This document shows positions 7,565-16,778 of a stretch of 54,812 bases of DNA, piece after piece. Numbering within the stretch: position 1 is the stretch's first letter; each line of letters opens with the position of its first letter. The notes below the pieces were generated by a model. The model was not told where the DNA came from and did no database searches. It worked only from the letters and a program-made list of their open reading frames with translations. The translations under genes were made by a program, and so were the position numbers. Origin of the DNA: Pseudomonadales bacterium (GTDB taxonomy: Bacteria > Pseudomonadota > Gammaproteobacteria > Pseudomonadales > Azotimanducaceae); NCBI GenBank assembly GCA_019090615.1, contig JAHRVQ010000072.1, positions 1 through 54,812 on the forward strand, written 5' to 3'.

Positions 7565-8462
7565 GAACCTCCTCAATAAACCGTTGTGTCTGAGATTGCA
7601 TCTCATGAGCATTTTTTGCCATGGGCAATAGGACAAATTTTGAACAACCCGCATCAATAAATGCTTTTAAGCGGGCATGTATATCTGCCGCATCACCTAT
7701 CACCATATACTGTCTGGGATCCTTTTTTAAGCGACTACTGAGCGCCGCTGAAGTTTCCTGCGCCGCACGCTCAGTTGGCTTACCAAAACGAAAGGAAAAG
7801 GTTGCGCCATAATGATCATTATCGATTTCGCGGCCACTCACCAATAAAGCTTTTTTAATTCCCTGCACCGTCTGGGCTGCCTGTTCAGGAGAATCTAACC
7901 CACCCATCCAGCCAGTGCCATATTCTGCCGTACGGCGTATCGCAAGTTCGCTCGAACCCCCAATCCACAGCGGAATTTTTTTATTTTTCGGTTTCGGCGA
8001 GATCGACGCTTCGGTGTATTGAAAAAATTCTCCATCGAAAGTTATATCATCTTCATACCAAAGCCGTGATACCAACGCCAAAGCTTCGTTGGCTTTTTTA
8101 CCCCGCCGCCGAGTACTAGTACCCGTGGCAACATAATCCTGGCTCGCTGCACTACCGAGCCCAAAAGCCGGCAATAATCGACCCTCACTTAACATATCTA
8201 TCGTCGCACATTGTTTGGCTACCAATAACGGATCTCGAATGGCAATAGAGGCAACATTCATTCCAAAGCGAATTTTTTCTGTCGCGCCTGCCAATGCCGC
8301 CATGGCCGAAAAACATTCCAGCATTGGTTCTTTCGAAACCAGCCGGTCAGTTTGCCAAATTGAGTCAACAGCGCCCAATTCACATTGTTCAACCCAACGC
8401 CAATATTCTCTGCCCGTTGCAAAGGGAAACCTGGCTATCCCCAGTCCAATACCAATTGTCAC
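7551..8462 (-). CDS. Luciferase-like (LLM class) flavin-dependent oxidoreductase
   Basis: 303 residues with a bacterial-luciferase-like TIM barrel: GIGLGIARFP at the N-terminus, VDSIWQTDRL, the core FGMNVASIAIRDPLLVAKQ, LSEGRLLPAFGLGS, and IPLWIGGSSELAIRRTAEYG, the usual flavin/phosphate-binding part. Relatives use FMN or F420 in monooxygenation or dehydrogenation; the cofactor cannot be decided here. The GTG at 8462 is chosen as start because AGGAG lies eight bases upstream; an ATG at 8469 is out of frame. The gene stands alone, convergent with the TonB receptor and divergent from the quinone oxidoreductase. Confidence 0.88.
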   Translation of the reverse strand: MTIGIGLGIARFPFATGREYWRWVEQCELGAVDSIWQTDRLVSKEPMLECFSAMAALAGATEKIRFGMNVASIAIRDPLLVAKQCATIDMLSEGRLLPAFGLGSAASQDYVATGTSTRRRGKKANEALALVSRLWYEDDITFDGEFFQYTEASISPKPKNKKIPLWIGGSSELAIRRTAEYGTGWMGGLDSPEQAAQTVQGIKKALLVSGREIDNDHYGATFSFRFGKPTERAAQETSAALSSRLKKDPRQYMVIGDAADIHARLKAFIDAGCSKFVLLPMAKNAHEMQSQTQRFIEEVQSEF

Positions 8463-8620
8463 TCGTCATTCTCCTAAGTTAAGTCAACACTCACTGTATC
8501 TCAGAGAGAAATATCTGAGCAAGGAATCAACCAATTATTGCAATCCACCTGAAATATCACCAGCTGGACCCAATTTATTGGCCAAACGCGCCTACAAACT
8601 TCACCCATTGATTATATCGA

Positions 8621-8652
8621 ACAAAGTACCAGGAAAACAAAGTACCAGGAAA
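8621..8652. repeat. Tandem repeat, 16 bp, 2 exact copies
   Basis: ACAAAGTACCAGGAAA at 8621-8636 and 8637-8652. Confidence 0.92.
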
Positions 8653-8737
8653 ATGTAACTTTTAGAGCAATTTGTTCTTTTCTGTCCGCCCCTGACACAA
8701 CCGCAGCCAATACAATTTTCAGCTAACTCGCTTGGAC

Positions 8738-8756
8738 CTAACAGGCATTGTGTTAG
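8738..8756 (+). promoter_or_regulatory. Inverted repeat, possible operator before the quinone oxidoreductase
   Basis: CTAACA-N7-TGTTAG, perfect 6-bp arms, centred about 42 bp before the ATG at 8789, where a promoter or operator would lie. No regulator gene is adjacent. Confidence 0.3.
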
Positions 8757-8788
8757 TATTCTATTATCTATTCCATTAGAGCCTATCC

Positions 8789-9769
8789 ATGCAAGCAATT
8801 ATTTGTGAGACCTTTGATGATCCAGGCCAGCTCAAGGTGTCAGAAATCGACGAGCCAGCACCCGCTGCAAGAGAAGTCCTGGTCAGCGTCAAAGCCGTCG
8901 GTTTAGGTTATGTTGATGCACTAACAGTTGCGGGTAAATACCAGATAAAACCCACCTTACCCTTTATTCCCGGCAATGAAATATCTGGCGTGGTCGAAAA
9001 ACTCGGAGAAGGCGTAAAACACCTGCGATTGGGCCAACGGGTATTGGCAATGCCAACCTCTGGCGGTCTAGCCGAGAAAGTGTGTATTGCCGATAAAAAA
9101 TGCACCGTTATTCCAGAAATACTAGACCACACCGGCGCTGCGGGTTTTCAGGTCAACTATTGTACCGCTTATCACGGCCTCACCCATTGTGGCAATTTAA
9201 ACGCCAAAGAAACTATCCTCATTCTAGGTGCCTCGGGCGGCGTGGGAGTCGCAGCAATAGACGTTGCCAAGGCAATAGGCGCAACCGTTATTGCCGCGGC
9301 AGGCTCTAGCGAAAAGCGTGACGCCTGCCTACAGCATGGTGCCGACCATGTAATTGACTATTCAAAGGACAATTGGCGTGACCAGCTCAAAGAGATATTG
9401 AATGGCACCCCCCTTAATGTCATATATGACCCCGTAGGTGGACCCTATGCTGAACCAGCATTACGCTCACTTGCGCCCGAAGGTAGATACCTGGTGGTCG
9501 GTTTTGCAGCTGGAGATATACCAAAGATCCCTTTAAATTTGGCATTGCTTAAACAAATCCAGATCATCGGCGTCAACTGGGGCGGATATATTGCCGTCAA
9601 TCCGACCAAAACCAGACCCGTTCTTACTAAATTACTTGAATGGATTGCCAGCGGCAAACTCAAACCTAAAGCAGGTGAATGTTTCTCATTACAGCAAGCC
9701 GGCACAGCCATGATGAAAATGCTTGATCGCAAAGCGATTGGCAAAATAGTCATTACAATGGAAGCATAG
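8789..9769 (+). CDS. MDR-family NADPH:quinone oxidoreductase-like protein
   Basis: 326 residues, typical of the zinc-free quinone-oxidoreductase branch of the medium-chain dehydrogenase/reductase family. It has an N-terminal GroES-like domain (PFIPGNEISGVVEKLGEGV, GQRVLA), then a Rossmann domain with the nucleotide-binding GASGGVG at 147-153, and YDPVGGPYAEPALRSLAPEGRYLVVGFA. The catalytic-zinc cysteine and the four-Cys structural zinc lobe are absent. It reduces quinones or enones with NADPH; exact substrate unknown. Two bases separate it from the epoxide hydrolase, so the two are co-transcribed and probably act on one pathway or on reactive xenobiotics. Confidence 0.9.
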   Translation: MQAIICETFDDPGQLKVSEIDEPAPAAREVLVSVKAVGLGYVDALTVAGKYQIKPTLPFIPGNEISGVVEKLGEGVKHLRLGQRVLAMPTSGGLAEKVCIADKKCTVIPEILDHTGAAGFQVNYCTAYHGLTHCGNLNAKETILILGASGGVGVAAIDVAKAIGATVIAAAGSSEKRDACLQHGADHVIDYSKDNWRDQLKEILNGTPLNVIYDPVGGPYAEPALRSLAPEGRYLVVGFAAGDIPKIPLNLALLKQIQIIGVNWGGYIAVNPTKTRPVLTKLLEWIASGKLKPKAGECFSLQQAGTAMMKMLDRKAIGKIVITMEA

Positions 9770-9771
9770 CT

Positions 9772-10908
9772 ATGATGGATATTAAAGAATTTAAAATCAA
9801 TATCGGTGCAGAAGTTATTGAAGATTTGCAGGCCAGACTCACCCTGACGCGCTTTCCAGACAAAGAAACACCTTCAGACTGGTCGCAGGGCATACCACTT
9901 GCCTATATGAAGGAAATTCGTGACTACTGGCTCAATGAATATGACTGGTCAGCAAGACAGGCCCTGCTCAACCAATGGCCTGGTTTTATTACCAACATCC
10001 AGGGCCTGGATATCCACTTTCTCCATATCCGTTCCAAACACGAAAACGCCAGACCACTGGTCATGACACATGGCTGGCCGGGCTCAATCATCGAATTTCA
10101 AAAAGTTATTGGCCCTCTAACTGACCCCGAGGCCCATGGTGGCAATGCACAAGATGCCTTTCATCTGGTTATTCCGTCCCTACCTGGTTATGGCTTTTCT
10201 GGCCAGCCTACAAAACCTGGATGGAATATCGAAAAAATTTCCAGCGCCTGGAATGAACTGATGTTAAGGCTTGATTATAACCAATACTTCGCCCAGGGTG
10301 GTGATTGGGGTTCAATGGTTACCACTGTGATCGGGGTCCAGAATTTGGGCAATTGCCAGGCTATCCATGTCAACATGCCGGTGGTGGGTCCGGACCCGGA
10401 CACCATGAACGATATGACCGATGCCGAAAAAAGCGCTATGGCTGCCATGCAGTTCTACCAGCAACACGACTCTGGCTACTCAAAACAACAGAGTACCCGA
10501 CCACAGACCGTTGCTTACGGCCTGGCTGACTCTCCCGTCGGGCAGGCAGCCTGGATTATTGAAAAATATTATCAATGGATGGATTGTGATGGCCATCCGG
10601 AAAATATTCTCAGCAAAGATGAGTTGTTAGATAATGTAATGATGTACTGGCTAAACAATGCCAGCGGCTCAAGCGCACGCCTCTATTGGGAAAGTTTTGG
10701 TTCTACCAGCTCCGAGCCAGTCAACTTGCCAACCGGCTGTAGCATTTACCCCAAAGAAATATTCAGAACTTCCAGACGTTGGGCAGAAAAACGGTTCACC
10801 CAACTTATCCATTTTAACATCATGGACAAAGGCGGACATTTCGCCGCATTTGAACAACCCACGCGTTTCGTTGAGGAAGTGAGAGACTGTTTTAGAAAGC
10901 TCAGATAA
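9772..10908 (+). CDS. Epoxide hydrolase (EHN domain plus alpha/beta hydrolase)
   Basis: 378 residues. Residues about 3-108 are the EHN N-terminal domain of microsomal-type epoxide hydrolases (FKINIGAEVIEDLQARL, DWSQGIPLAYMKEI). The hydrolase core has the oxyanion motif HGWPGS (100-105), nucleophile D178 in GGDWGS and the catalytic H356 in KGGHFAAFEQP. The enzyme opens epoxides to diols via an aspartyl ester. Start is the first of two adjacent ATGs at 9772; GGAAG at the end of the upstream gene serves as RBS. It is the second gene of a two-gene operon and ends about 70 bp from a convergent kinase gene. Confidence 0.92.
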   Translation: MMDIKEFKINIGAEVIEDLQARLTLTRFPDKETPSDWSQGIPLAYMKEIRDYWLNEYDWSARQALLNQWPGFITNIQGLDIHFLHIRSKHENARPLVMTHGWPGSIIEFQKVIGPLTDPEAHGGNAQDAFHLVIPSLPGYGFSGQPTKPGWNIEKISSAWNELMLRLDYNQYFAQGGDWGSMVTTVIGVQNLGNCQAIHVNMPVVGPDPDTMNDMTDAEKSAMAAMQFYQQHDSGYSKQQSTRPQTVAYGLADSPVGQAAWIIEKYYQWMDCDGHPENILSKDELLDNVMMYWLNNASGSSARLYWESFGSTSSEPVNLPTGCSIYPKEIFRTSRRWAEKRFTQLIHFNIMDKGGHFAAFEQPTRFVEEVRDCFRKLR

Positions 10909-10980
10909 GCTTATATTGCATACCCGTCGATAAGACTAAAACCGCCTCAGGAACAGAAAAACGCGGCTAGATCAGCATTG

Positions 10981-13320
10981 TTAGATTTGACTGGTTTCGC
11001 TGCTACGAAGGATTTGTCCAACTCGCTGGATAACATCGACACTACTAAACGGCTTGCGCAATACCTGGTAACCAACATTCATTGCAAAATCTGTTCTTGG
11101 GTCACCATCAGAATATCCGGTCATAAAAAGTACTTCAGCATCAGGATTAACCTGACGAATAAGGTCCATGGAATCCCTGCCGCCCATTTTTGGCATGACG
11201 ATATCCATAACGATCAAATCAATATCATCGGCAAAGGCCGTGTAGGTTGTGACCGCATCATTACCATCGGACGCCTCCAGCACATCATAGCCAGCCGTCT
11301 CCAAAATCTGTACGATTAAGCGCCGCACCTGCTCCTGATCTTCGACCACCAGAATGGTCCCCGACCCGTCGCCTTCTGTTTGCTGATCAATCGCCACCGG
11401 TTCTGGTTTGTTTATTAAGGTTCGGGGTAAAAAAACTTTGATAGTTGTACCGCGATTGGGGTGGCTCACCAAATCCAGAAAGCCATGGTGCTGCTGAACA
11501 ATTGAATAGGTCACAGCCAAACCTAGACCTGTCCCCTGACCAAAAGGTTTAGTAGTAAAAAATGGCTCTAGTACACGCTCCTGAATTCCTGGGTCAATAC
11601 CATGCCCGGTATCAGACACAGAAATACAGGCAAAAGAATCGGTACCCGCTTTGGTAACGCGACTATCATCAGCGCTTAACAAATATTCCCGGGTAGAAAT
11701 ATATAACCGCCCACCATCCGGCATCGCATCAATTGCATTAAGACATAAATTGATCAGTACCCGCTCTAATTCAGTGGGATCACCCAGGATCATAGGTACT
11801 GGCTGGACATCGATTGTTAAATCAATATTTTCTGATACCAGCTGACTAAGCATAGGGTTCAGTTGCTCGACCAGGTCAGTTAAATTAAACGGCCTTGGCT
11901 CCATTGGCTCTTGTTTACTATAGGCCAAAAGCTGTTTAACCAGATCCGAAGCTCTACTCCCTGCGCGGGAGATCTCCTTGAGATAAGGCAAGACTGCATG
12001 ATCTGGCCCCAGGTTACCCTTAGCCAGGTCTGAAAAACCTAGTACAGTCGTTAACATATTATTGAAATCATGGGCGATGCCACCAGCCAACTGACCTATC
12101 GACTCCATATGCCTTGAATGCGCCAGCTCTCGTTCCAGCAGACTCTTTTCAATTTCGGTCTGTTTCCTCTCGCTGATATCCCGCGTAATACCTGCCATAC
12201 CTTGGGGCTTGCCAGCCTCATCAAACTGAAAGCCGCGATGAATTTCACACCAGAACTCACTGCCATCTTTACGCCGCGCCATCACTTCAACAACATTCGA
12301 ATATTCTGGTCGTACCCTACCTGAAGCCTCTACCATTTCGGCATAAATATCACCACTGAGTAGCGAATTAAAACTTTGCGCTTGATGCTCACAAAGAAAG
12401 TCAACAAGATTCATCTGCATGGCTTCTTTGATTTCGTAGCCAAACATTGGCTTTATGGCTGGGGAAACATAGACTACCTGGCCAGTCAGGTCGCTTACCC
12501 AAATAATATCCATCAAAGTTTTTTCAATCACTTGATGCTGCATTTCAAAACCAGTAACTTTATTTTTTGCCTGCAACACTTTCTGCGTTGCAATCGCCAG
12601 CTGAAGGCTTTTATCAAGCAGTCTTTCATCTTTTTTCATTAATTCATCCAATACCCGGTGGGGCAGCCGAGATGGAGAAAAAAAGTGACTGATAAAACCA
12701 GCCAGGCCACGTTGTTTTTGCAACGTTAAATCAAACTCTACGCCGTATTTATTATCCTTAAGTGCAACCACACATTGCCAATGACGCGTTTCAGCGGCCA
12801 AACCAACCAGCAACGCTTTAATAAACTGAAACAGTGCAGGACAATTATTTAAGCCGCTATCCACAACCATCTGGATATTCAGCGAAGTATCAGTTTCGCT
12901 TAAGAGGGTGCCTGAAACTGGTAACATGCGGGGTATAATCTTTTGCAGCAACCAACCACACAACGATTTAATATGATTTTTACTTCTGACAATAAGGCTA
13001 TAGGCACGAAAATCAGGATGAGTAACAAGATACTGCCATAAGGTATCGTATTCCATGACAGAGTATTGCGTTGAAATGTTCTCAATCAGGGTACAAAAAC
13101 TATCCCAGTCAATGTAGTTGGCTGGCGCTTGTAAATAGTTCTCGGTAAAACTAATGCCTTTTAAGGCAATGCTCGGATCAATATTATTACGCTGGCTAAC
13201 CGCTAAAACCCAGCCAACAAACGCACAGCGAACATGACCATGACCGGTCAACGATAACATTGACTCCTTGATCTGTAGCCCCTTGTCAGCCTCGATAGCT
13301 GGGTTGCTGTTGCTGTCCAT
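10981..13320 (-). CDS. Hybrid sensor histidine kinase with N-terminal sensor, PAS and C-terminal receiver
   Basis: 779 residues, no membrane segment, so cytoplasmic. Residues about 20-230 are an N-terminal ligand-domain candidate resembling the arabinose-binding-like domain of some AraC regulators (ALKGISFTENYLQAPANYI), uncertain. Then a helical linker (225-265), a PAS domain (265-390, VYVSPAIKPMFGYE, PAC end GITRDISERKQ), HisKA with H417 in GGIAHDFNN, HATPase with N528 (NLCLNAIDA), G1 DTGHGI (570-575) and GQGTGLGLA, and a receiver (655-775) with D706 and K756. It is an orphan hybrid kinase; the nearest regulator lies 10 kb away. The start is uncertain: ATG at 13320 has no Shine-Dalgarno, while M21 (13260) follows AAGGAG by three bases. 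Confidence 0.92.
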   Translation of the reverse strand: MDSNSNPAIEADKGLQIKESMLSLTGHGHVRCAFVGWVLAVSQRNNIDPSIALKGISFTENYLQAPANYIDWDSFCTLIENISTQYSVMEYDTLWQYLVTHPDFRAYSLIVRSKNHIKSLCGWLLQKIIPRMLPVSGTLLSETDTSLNIQMVVDSGLNNCPALFQFIKALLVGLAAETRHWQCVVALKDNKYGVEFDLTLQKQRGLAGFISHFFSPSRLPHRVLDELMKKDERLLDKSLQLAIATQKVLQAKNKVTGFEMQHQVIEKTLMDIIWVSDLTGQVVYVSPAIKPMFGYEIKEAMQMNLVDFLCEHQAQSFNSLLSGDIYAEMVEASGRVRPEYSNVVEVMARRKDGSEFWCEIHRGFQFDEAGKPQGMAGITRDISERKQTEIEKSLLERELAHSRHMESIGQLAGGIAHDFNNMLTTVLGFSDLAKGNLGPDHAVLPYLKEISRAGSRASDLVKQLLAYSKQEPMEPRPFNLTDLVEQLNPMLSQLVSENIDLTIDVQPVPMILGDPTELERVLINLCLNAIDAMPDGGRLYISTREYLLSADDSRVTKAGTDSFACISVSDTGHGIDPGIQERVLEPFFTTKPFGQGTGLGLAVTYSIVQQHHGFLDLVSHPNRGTTIKVFLPRTLINKPEPVAIDQQTEGDGSGTILVVEDQEQVRRLIVQILETAGYDVLEASDGNDAVTTYTAFADDIDLIVMDIVMPKMGGRDSMDLIRQVNPDAEVLFMTGYSDGDPRTDFAMNVGYQVLRKPFSSVDVIQRVGQILRSSETSQI

Positions 13321-13403
13321 AGAATATTCAAACCAATATTTGTTCTATCTTTCGGCCAATTTTTACTCAACTTTCCCATAGAATAACGTCATAATACCCG
13401 CCC

Positions 13404-14393
13404 ATGAAACAGTCAACACAAGATAATTCAAAAACCGTCGTTTGCGCACTTTATCATTTCACGACTTTAGCCGATTTTAAAGCCTTAAAGTCACCCCTTG
13501 AAGCGGTAATGCAGCGCAACCAGTTACGTGGCACCCTGTTGCTTGCCAGCGAGGGCATCAACGGCACCATCGCTGGCCCGGCAAATGGGATCGATGCACT
13601 CATCAACTGGCTGAAATCTGACCAGCGCTTTAACTCACTCAAATGGAAAATTTCTTATGATGACGCTACCCCTTTTTGTCGTGCCAAGGTCAAACTTAAA
13701 AAGGAAATAGTCACCATGGGGGTAGAAAACATTGACCCCCTGGTATCAAGCGGCACCTATGTAAAACCCGCGGACTGGAACCAGCTAATCCTGGACCCTG
13801 ATGTCATGGTAATTGATACACGCAATGCCTACGAAATAAAAATCGGTTCGTTTCAGGGGGCCATCAATCCCGAAACAACCACCTTCAGGGAATTCCCAGC
13901 CTACGCCGAAAAATCCCTGCACCCGAGCAAAAACAAAAAGATAGCCATGTTTTGTACCGGCGGGATTCGCTGCGAGAAATCAACCGCCTTTCTTAAACAA
14001 CAAGGCTTTACTGATGTATATCATTTACAGGGCGGCATTCTGCAATATCTGGAAGATATCCCACAGGCGGATTCTCTATGGCAAGGTGAATGTTTTGTCT
14101 TTGATGACCGCGTCAGTGTTAATCACCAGCTAGAATCAGGAAAATATCAGCAATGCCATGCCTGCCGTATGCCATTGGACGAAACCGACCGACAGCATAC
14201 CCACTATCAGCTAGGCGTAAGCTGTCATCATTGTTGGGCTAGCCAGACAGACAAACAAACGGCCCGCTTTAAAGAACGACATAAACAGGTTCAATTAGCT
14301 AAACAACGAGGCGAAAGCCACATTGGCGCTGATGCTGTTCAACACCAGCAGACCCGACGCACTTTAAAACAGGCCCAAAAGCGTAAACAGTAA
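13404..14393 (+). CDS. trhO: tRNA uridine(34) hydroxylase TrhO
   Basis: 329 residues. It is a rhodanese-superfamily protein that forms 5-hydroxyuridine at wobble position 34 of tRNA with O2. The N-terminal ferredoxin-like domain has [13 protein letters not shown] (46-58); the rhodanese domain has [14 protein letters not shown] and active-site C184 in [12 protein letters not shown]. The C-terminal cysteine pairs ([15 protein letters not shown]) probably bind zinc, as in YceA relatives. Start ATG at 13404, no clear Shine-Dalgarno. It is divergent from the histidine kinase and followed 64 bp later by an SDR gene. Confidence 0.95.
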   Translation: MKQSTQDNSKTVVCALYHFTTLADFKALKSPLEAVMQRNQLRGTLLLASEGINGTIAGPANGIDALINWLKSDQRFNSLKWKISYDDATPFCRAKVKLKKEIVTMGVENIDPLVSSGTYVKPADWNQLILDPDVMVIDTRNAYEIKIGSFQGAINPETTTFREFPAYAEKSLHPSKNKKIAMFCTGGIRCEKSTAFLKQQGFTDVYHLQGGILQYLEDIPQADSLWQGECFVFDDRVSVNHQLESGKYQQCHACRMPLDETDRQHTHYQLGVSCHHCWASQTDKQTARFKERHKQVQLAKQRGESHIGADAVQHQQTRRTLKQAQKRKQ

Positions 14394-14457
14394 CAATCCC
14401 CATATAAAGATAAGGCATAAACCAGCCCTGTCATACGCATTTTTTAAGGAGGATCAA

Positions 14458-15276
14458 TTGACAAATAACGTCATTATTACCGGCGGTGGCAGTGGCATTG
14501 GCCTGGCCTGTGCCAGCCTTTTCGCTAAACAGGGGGCCAACATTGTTATTATGGGCCGCAACGAAGATAAGTTAATCGGCGCGGTGTCAGAACTAAAAAA
14601 AATCGCCCCGGCAACCAGCCTGATTCAATTTTATGCAGGCGATGTGGGCATTGAAGAGCAACTCGCGGCAGCGGTAGACATGGCCGCAATTGATGGCAAG
14701 CTGGATATCGCAGTTGCTAACGCTGGCACCGGCGGCATTGGCCCTATAATGGCGACAGATACTGCTAACTGGGATCAGATAATGCAGACCAATCTCAGTG
14801 GGACCTTTTATACCATAAAACATGTTGGTATTAAGATGGCGGCTTCCGGCGGTGGTGCCATCTGCGCTATATCTTCTATAGCTGGTATCAAAACCCACCG
14901 TTTTATGGGACCTTATTGTGTCAGCAAGGCTGGCATCGATATGCTGGTGAGAAATTCAGCCGATGAACTGGGCCAGAATAACATTCGCGTCAATAGCGTC
15001 TGCCCTGGGCTGGTAGACACAGAGATCGCTGCCGGCTTGATGACAACCGACGAAGTGCATCAGGATTATCTTAATTGTATGCCTTTGGCCAGAACTGGCA
15101 TCACAGCTGATATTGCTAGCGCTGTGGGCTTTTTATGCGGCCCAGACTCAACCTGGATCACAGGCGTCTCGCTCAGTGTCGATGGCGGACATCATCTCCG
15201 CCGTGGACCAAATGTAGAATCGTTTTCACGGCGTATTTTTGGTGACGATGCGACTAATGGAAAAATACCCGGTTAA
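14458..15276 (+). CDS. Short-chain dehydrogenase/reductase, TTG start
   Basis: 272 residues, classical SDR. Cofactor motif ITGGGSGIG (7-15), NAG at 88-90, catalytic S139/S140, Y153 and K157 (GPYCVSKAG), then NSVCPGLVDTEIA and the C-terminal ITGVSLSVDGGHHLRRG. It oxidises or reduces a secondary alcohol/ketone with NAD(P); R34 in MGRN suggests NADP but does not prove it. Start is TTG at 14458, six bases after AAGGAGG, the best RBS nearby. It lies behind trhO with no promoter seen in the 64-bp gap. Family resemblance is to catabolic alcohol dehydrogenases of CoA or ring-degradation pathways. Confidence 0.9.
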   Translation: MTNNVIITGGGSGIGLACASLFAKQGANIVIMGRNEDKLIGAVSELKKIAPATSLIQFYAGDVGIEEQLAAAVDMAAIDGKLDIAVANAGTGGIGPIMATDTANWDQIMQTNLSGTFYTIKHVGIKMAASGGGAICAISSIAGIKTHRFMGPYCVSKAGIDMLVRNSADELGQNNIRVNSVCPGLVDTEIAAGLMTTDEVHQDYLNCMPLARTGITADIASAVGFLCGPDSTWITGVSLSVDGGHHLRRGPNVESFSRRIFGDDATNGKIPG

Positions 15277-15516
15277 ACAAATGACCTTTTCAAGCCAACA
15301 AATCCATACCGGAATAATCAACTAAAGCGGGTAAATTCGTAAAAATATAAGCCAAAGGTTAATAGTTTGGATTGCATCTCAACATTAACCTTGCAAAGAT
15401 GGCAGCCGTGAGTGTCTCTCTCGTTTTATAAAAAGCTGGCTAAAGGCGAATAAAAAGCCAGCAGCAAGCTGATCGAGACGCCAAATTTCAGTCCTATATG
15501 ACAGAAAACATAAGCC

Positions 15517-16362
15517 ATGGCACAAAGTAAACTGACCAAAACTAACTACCGAAAGCGTTTTCAGGAGATCGCAGCCCTTGCTGACGAGGATATTCGCCTG
15601 GATGAAGCCGCCCTCATTATCGCCGCAGAAACCGATCCAGAACTAGAGGTAGATTTTTATCTAAGCCACCTCGATGATATTGCCAGTCGTTTTAAATCAA
15701 GCCTTGAAGAAACCTCAGAAATTGGCGTTAACGCTACTAGCCTGGTTAACTTCATCCACCAGACAGAAGGTTTTACTGGCAACGTCCGCGACTATAACGA
15801 CCCACAAAACAGCTATCTAAACCGGGTACTAGAAACCCGCAGCGGCATACCTATTTCCCTCGCGCTGGTCCATATTGCCCTGGGAGAACGACTTAACATC
15901 CCAGTAAAAGGCATAAAATTCCCTTTACGTTTTTTGATTCAATATGGCGATGAAACTAAACTAATTATCGACCCCTTTACCGGGCGAATCTTAAGCCAGG
16001 CTGATTGCGCTAATCTACTCAAACAGCTCGTTAACCCGAAAGCTGAGCTGCAACAACACTATTTTGACATAGCAACCAACAAGGATATTCTCACCCGAAT
16101 CCTGGAAAACTTAAAACAACTGTTCTGGAAAAGAAAGTCATGGGAAAACAGTCTCGCCTGTATAGAAAGACAAATCCTCTTACATCCAGATAATGAAGAA
16201 TTTCGCCTCCAGCTTGGCTCTGTATTTGAAAGGCAGGGCAATCTACCGCTAGCAGAACAAACCTATACTGGCCTGCTTCAAACCAGCAACAACCCGAAGC
16301 TGAAAGGGCTTGTTAGCAAACACCTGTTAGCGATGCAAGGCAACAACCCTACCATCCACTAG
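15517..16362 (+). CDS. SirB1-like transglutaminase-fold/TPR protein
   Basis: 281 residues. The middle part matches the SirB1/transglutaminase-core-2 family (YNDPQNSYLNRVLETRSG, IPISLALVHIALGERLNIPV, LIIDPFTGRILSQADC). The transglutaminase-like catalytic residues are not conserved: the FPGHF seen in many relatives is FPLRF here, as it is also degenerate in E. coli SirB1, so the domain is probably non-enzymatic. Residues about 190-275 form TPR-like helices (SWENSLACIERQILLHPDNEEFRLQLGSVF split by a turn). Function of the family is poorly defined; cytoplasmic. Weak RBS before ATG 15517. Convergent with the ABM gene. Confidence 0.85.
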   Translation: MAQSKLTKTNYRKRFQEIAALADEDIRLDEAALIIAAETDPELEVDFYLSHLDDIASRFKSSLEETSEIGVNATSLVNFIHQTEGFTGNVRDYNDPQNSYLNRVLETRSGIPISLALVHIALGERLNIPVKGIKFPLRFLIQYGDETKLIIDPFTGRILSQADCANLLKQLVNPKAELQQHYFDIATNKDILTRILENLKQLFWKRKSWENSLACIERQILLHPDNEEFRLQLGSVFERQGNLPLAEQTYTGLLQTSNNPKLKGLVSKHLLAMQGNNPTIH

Positions 16363-16396
16363 CCGCCACCGAACAGGACAGATTAATGGCAAAACC

Positions 16397-16693
16397 TCAG
16401 CTATCAAATACTGGCTGATAATGTTCCACAGTTGGGAAGGGGTCATAGAAATGGTGCAGCAACGCCTTCCATTCAAGATATTCATCTGACCGACGAAAGC
16501 CTTCAGTATGCGCTTCCAGCGTCTGCCAGTTCACCAGTAACAAGTATCGATTCTTTACTTCGATACAATGCTGCAATTGATGGGAGACATAACCTGGCAT
16601 CTCTATGATAATTTTTTCAGCTTGCTCGAAAGCCTGCTCAAAATCACCCTCTTGCCCCGTAATAACATTCAAAATGGCGACTTCGAGAATCAT
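16397..16693 (-). CDS. ABM-domain (antibiotic biosynthesis monooxygenase-like) protein
   Basis: 98 residues with the dimeric ferredoxin-like ABM fold: EVAILNVITGQEGDFEQAF, then MPGYVSHQLQHCIEVKNRYLL, LVNWQTLEAH, GFRRSDEYLEWK and HFYDPFPTVEHYQP. Relatives include cofactor-free monooxygenases, heme-degrading proteins and quinol monooxygenases such as YgiN; which one cannot be told. Start ATG at 16693, six bases after GAGGG. It is downstream of the phosphotransferase gene on the same strand with about 85 bases between, so possibly co-transcribed. Confidence 0.85.
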   Translation of the reverse strand: MILEVAILNVITGQEGDFEQAFEQAEKIIIEMPGYVSHQLQHCIEVKNRYLLLVNWQTLEAHTEGFRRSDEYLEWKALLHHFYDPFPTVEHYQPVFDS

Positions 16694-16778
16694 TTAATAC
16701 CCTCTTCTGTATTCTGTATTCTGTTTTGCCTCTATCATAGCCAGGACCACAAAGCCGGACTACCACGCGGAAAACAAC

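Larger units (their letters stand above)
8463..8788. other. 326-bp divergent gap
   Basis: It contains the AGGAG site of the oxidoreductase gene, a 16-bp exact tandem duplication (8621-8652) and an inverted repeat (8738-8756) before the quinone oxidoreductase. No well-formed sigma-70 promoter pair stood out. Confidence 0.4.

Noticed and set aside
8215-8658. 147-codon frame antisense to the luciferase-like gene
   Set aside because: It mirrors a well-supported gene and has no RBS.
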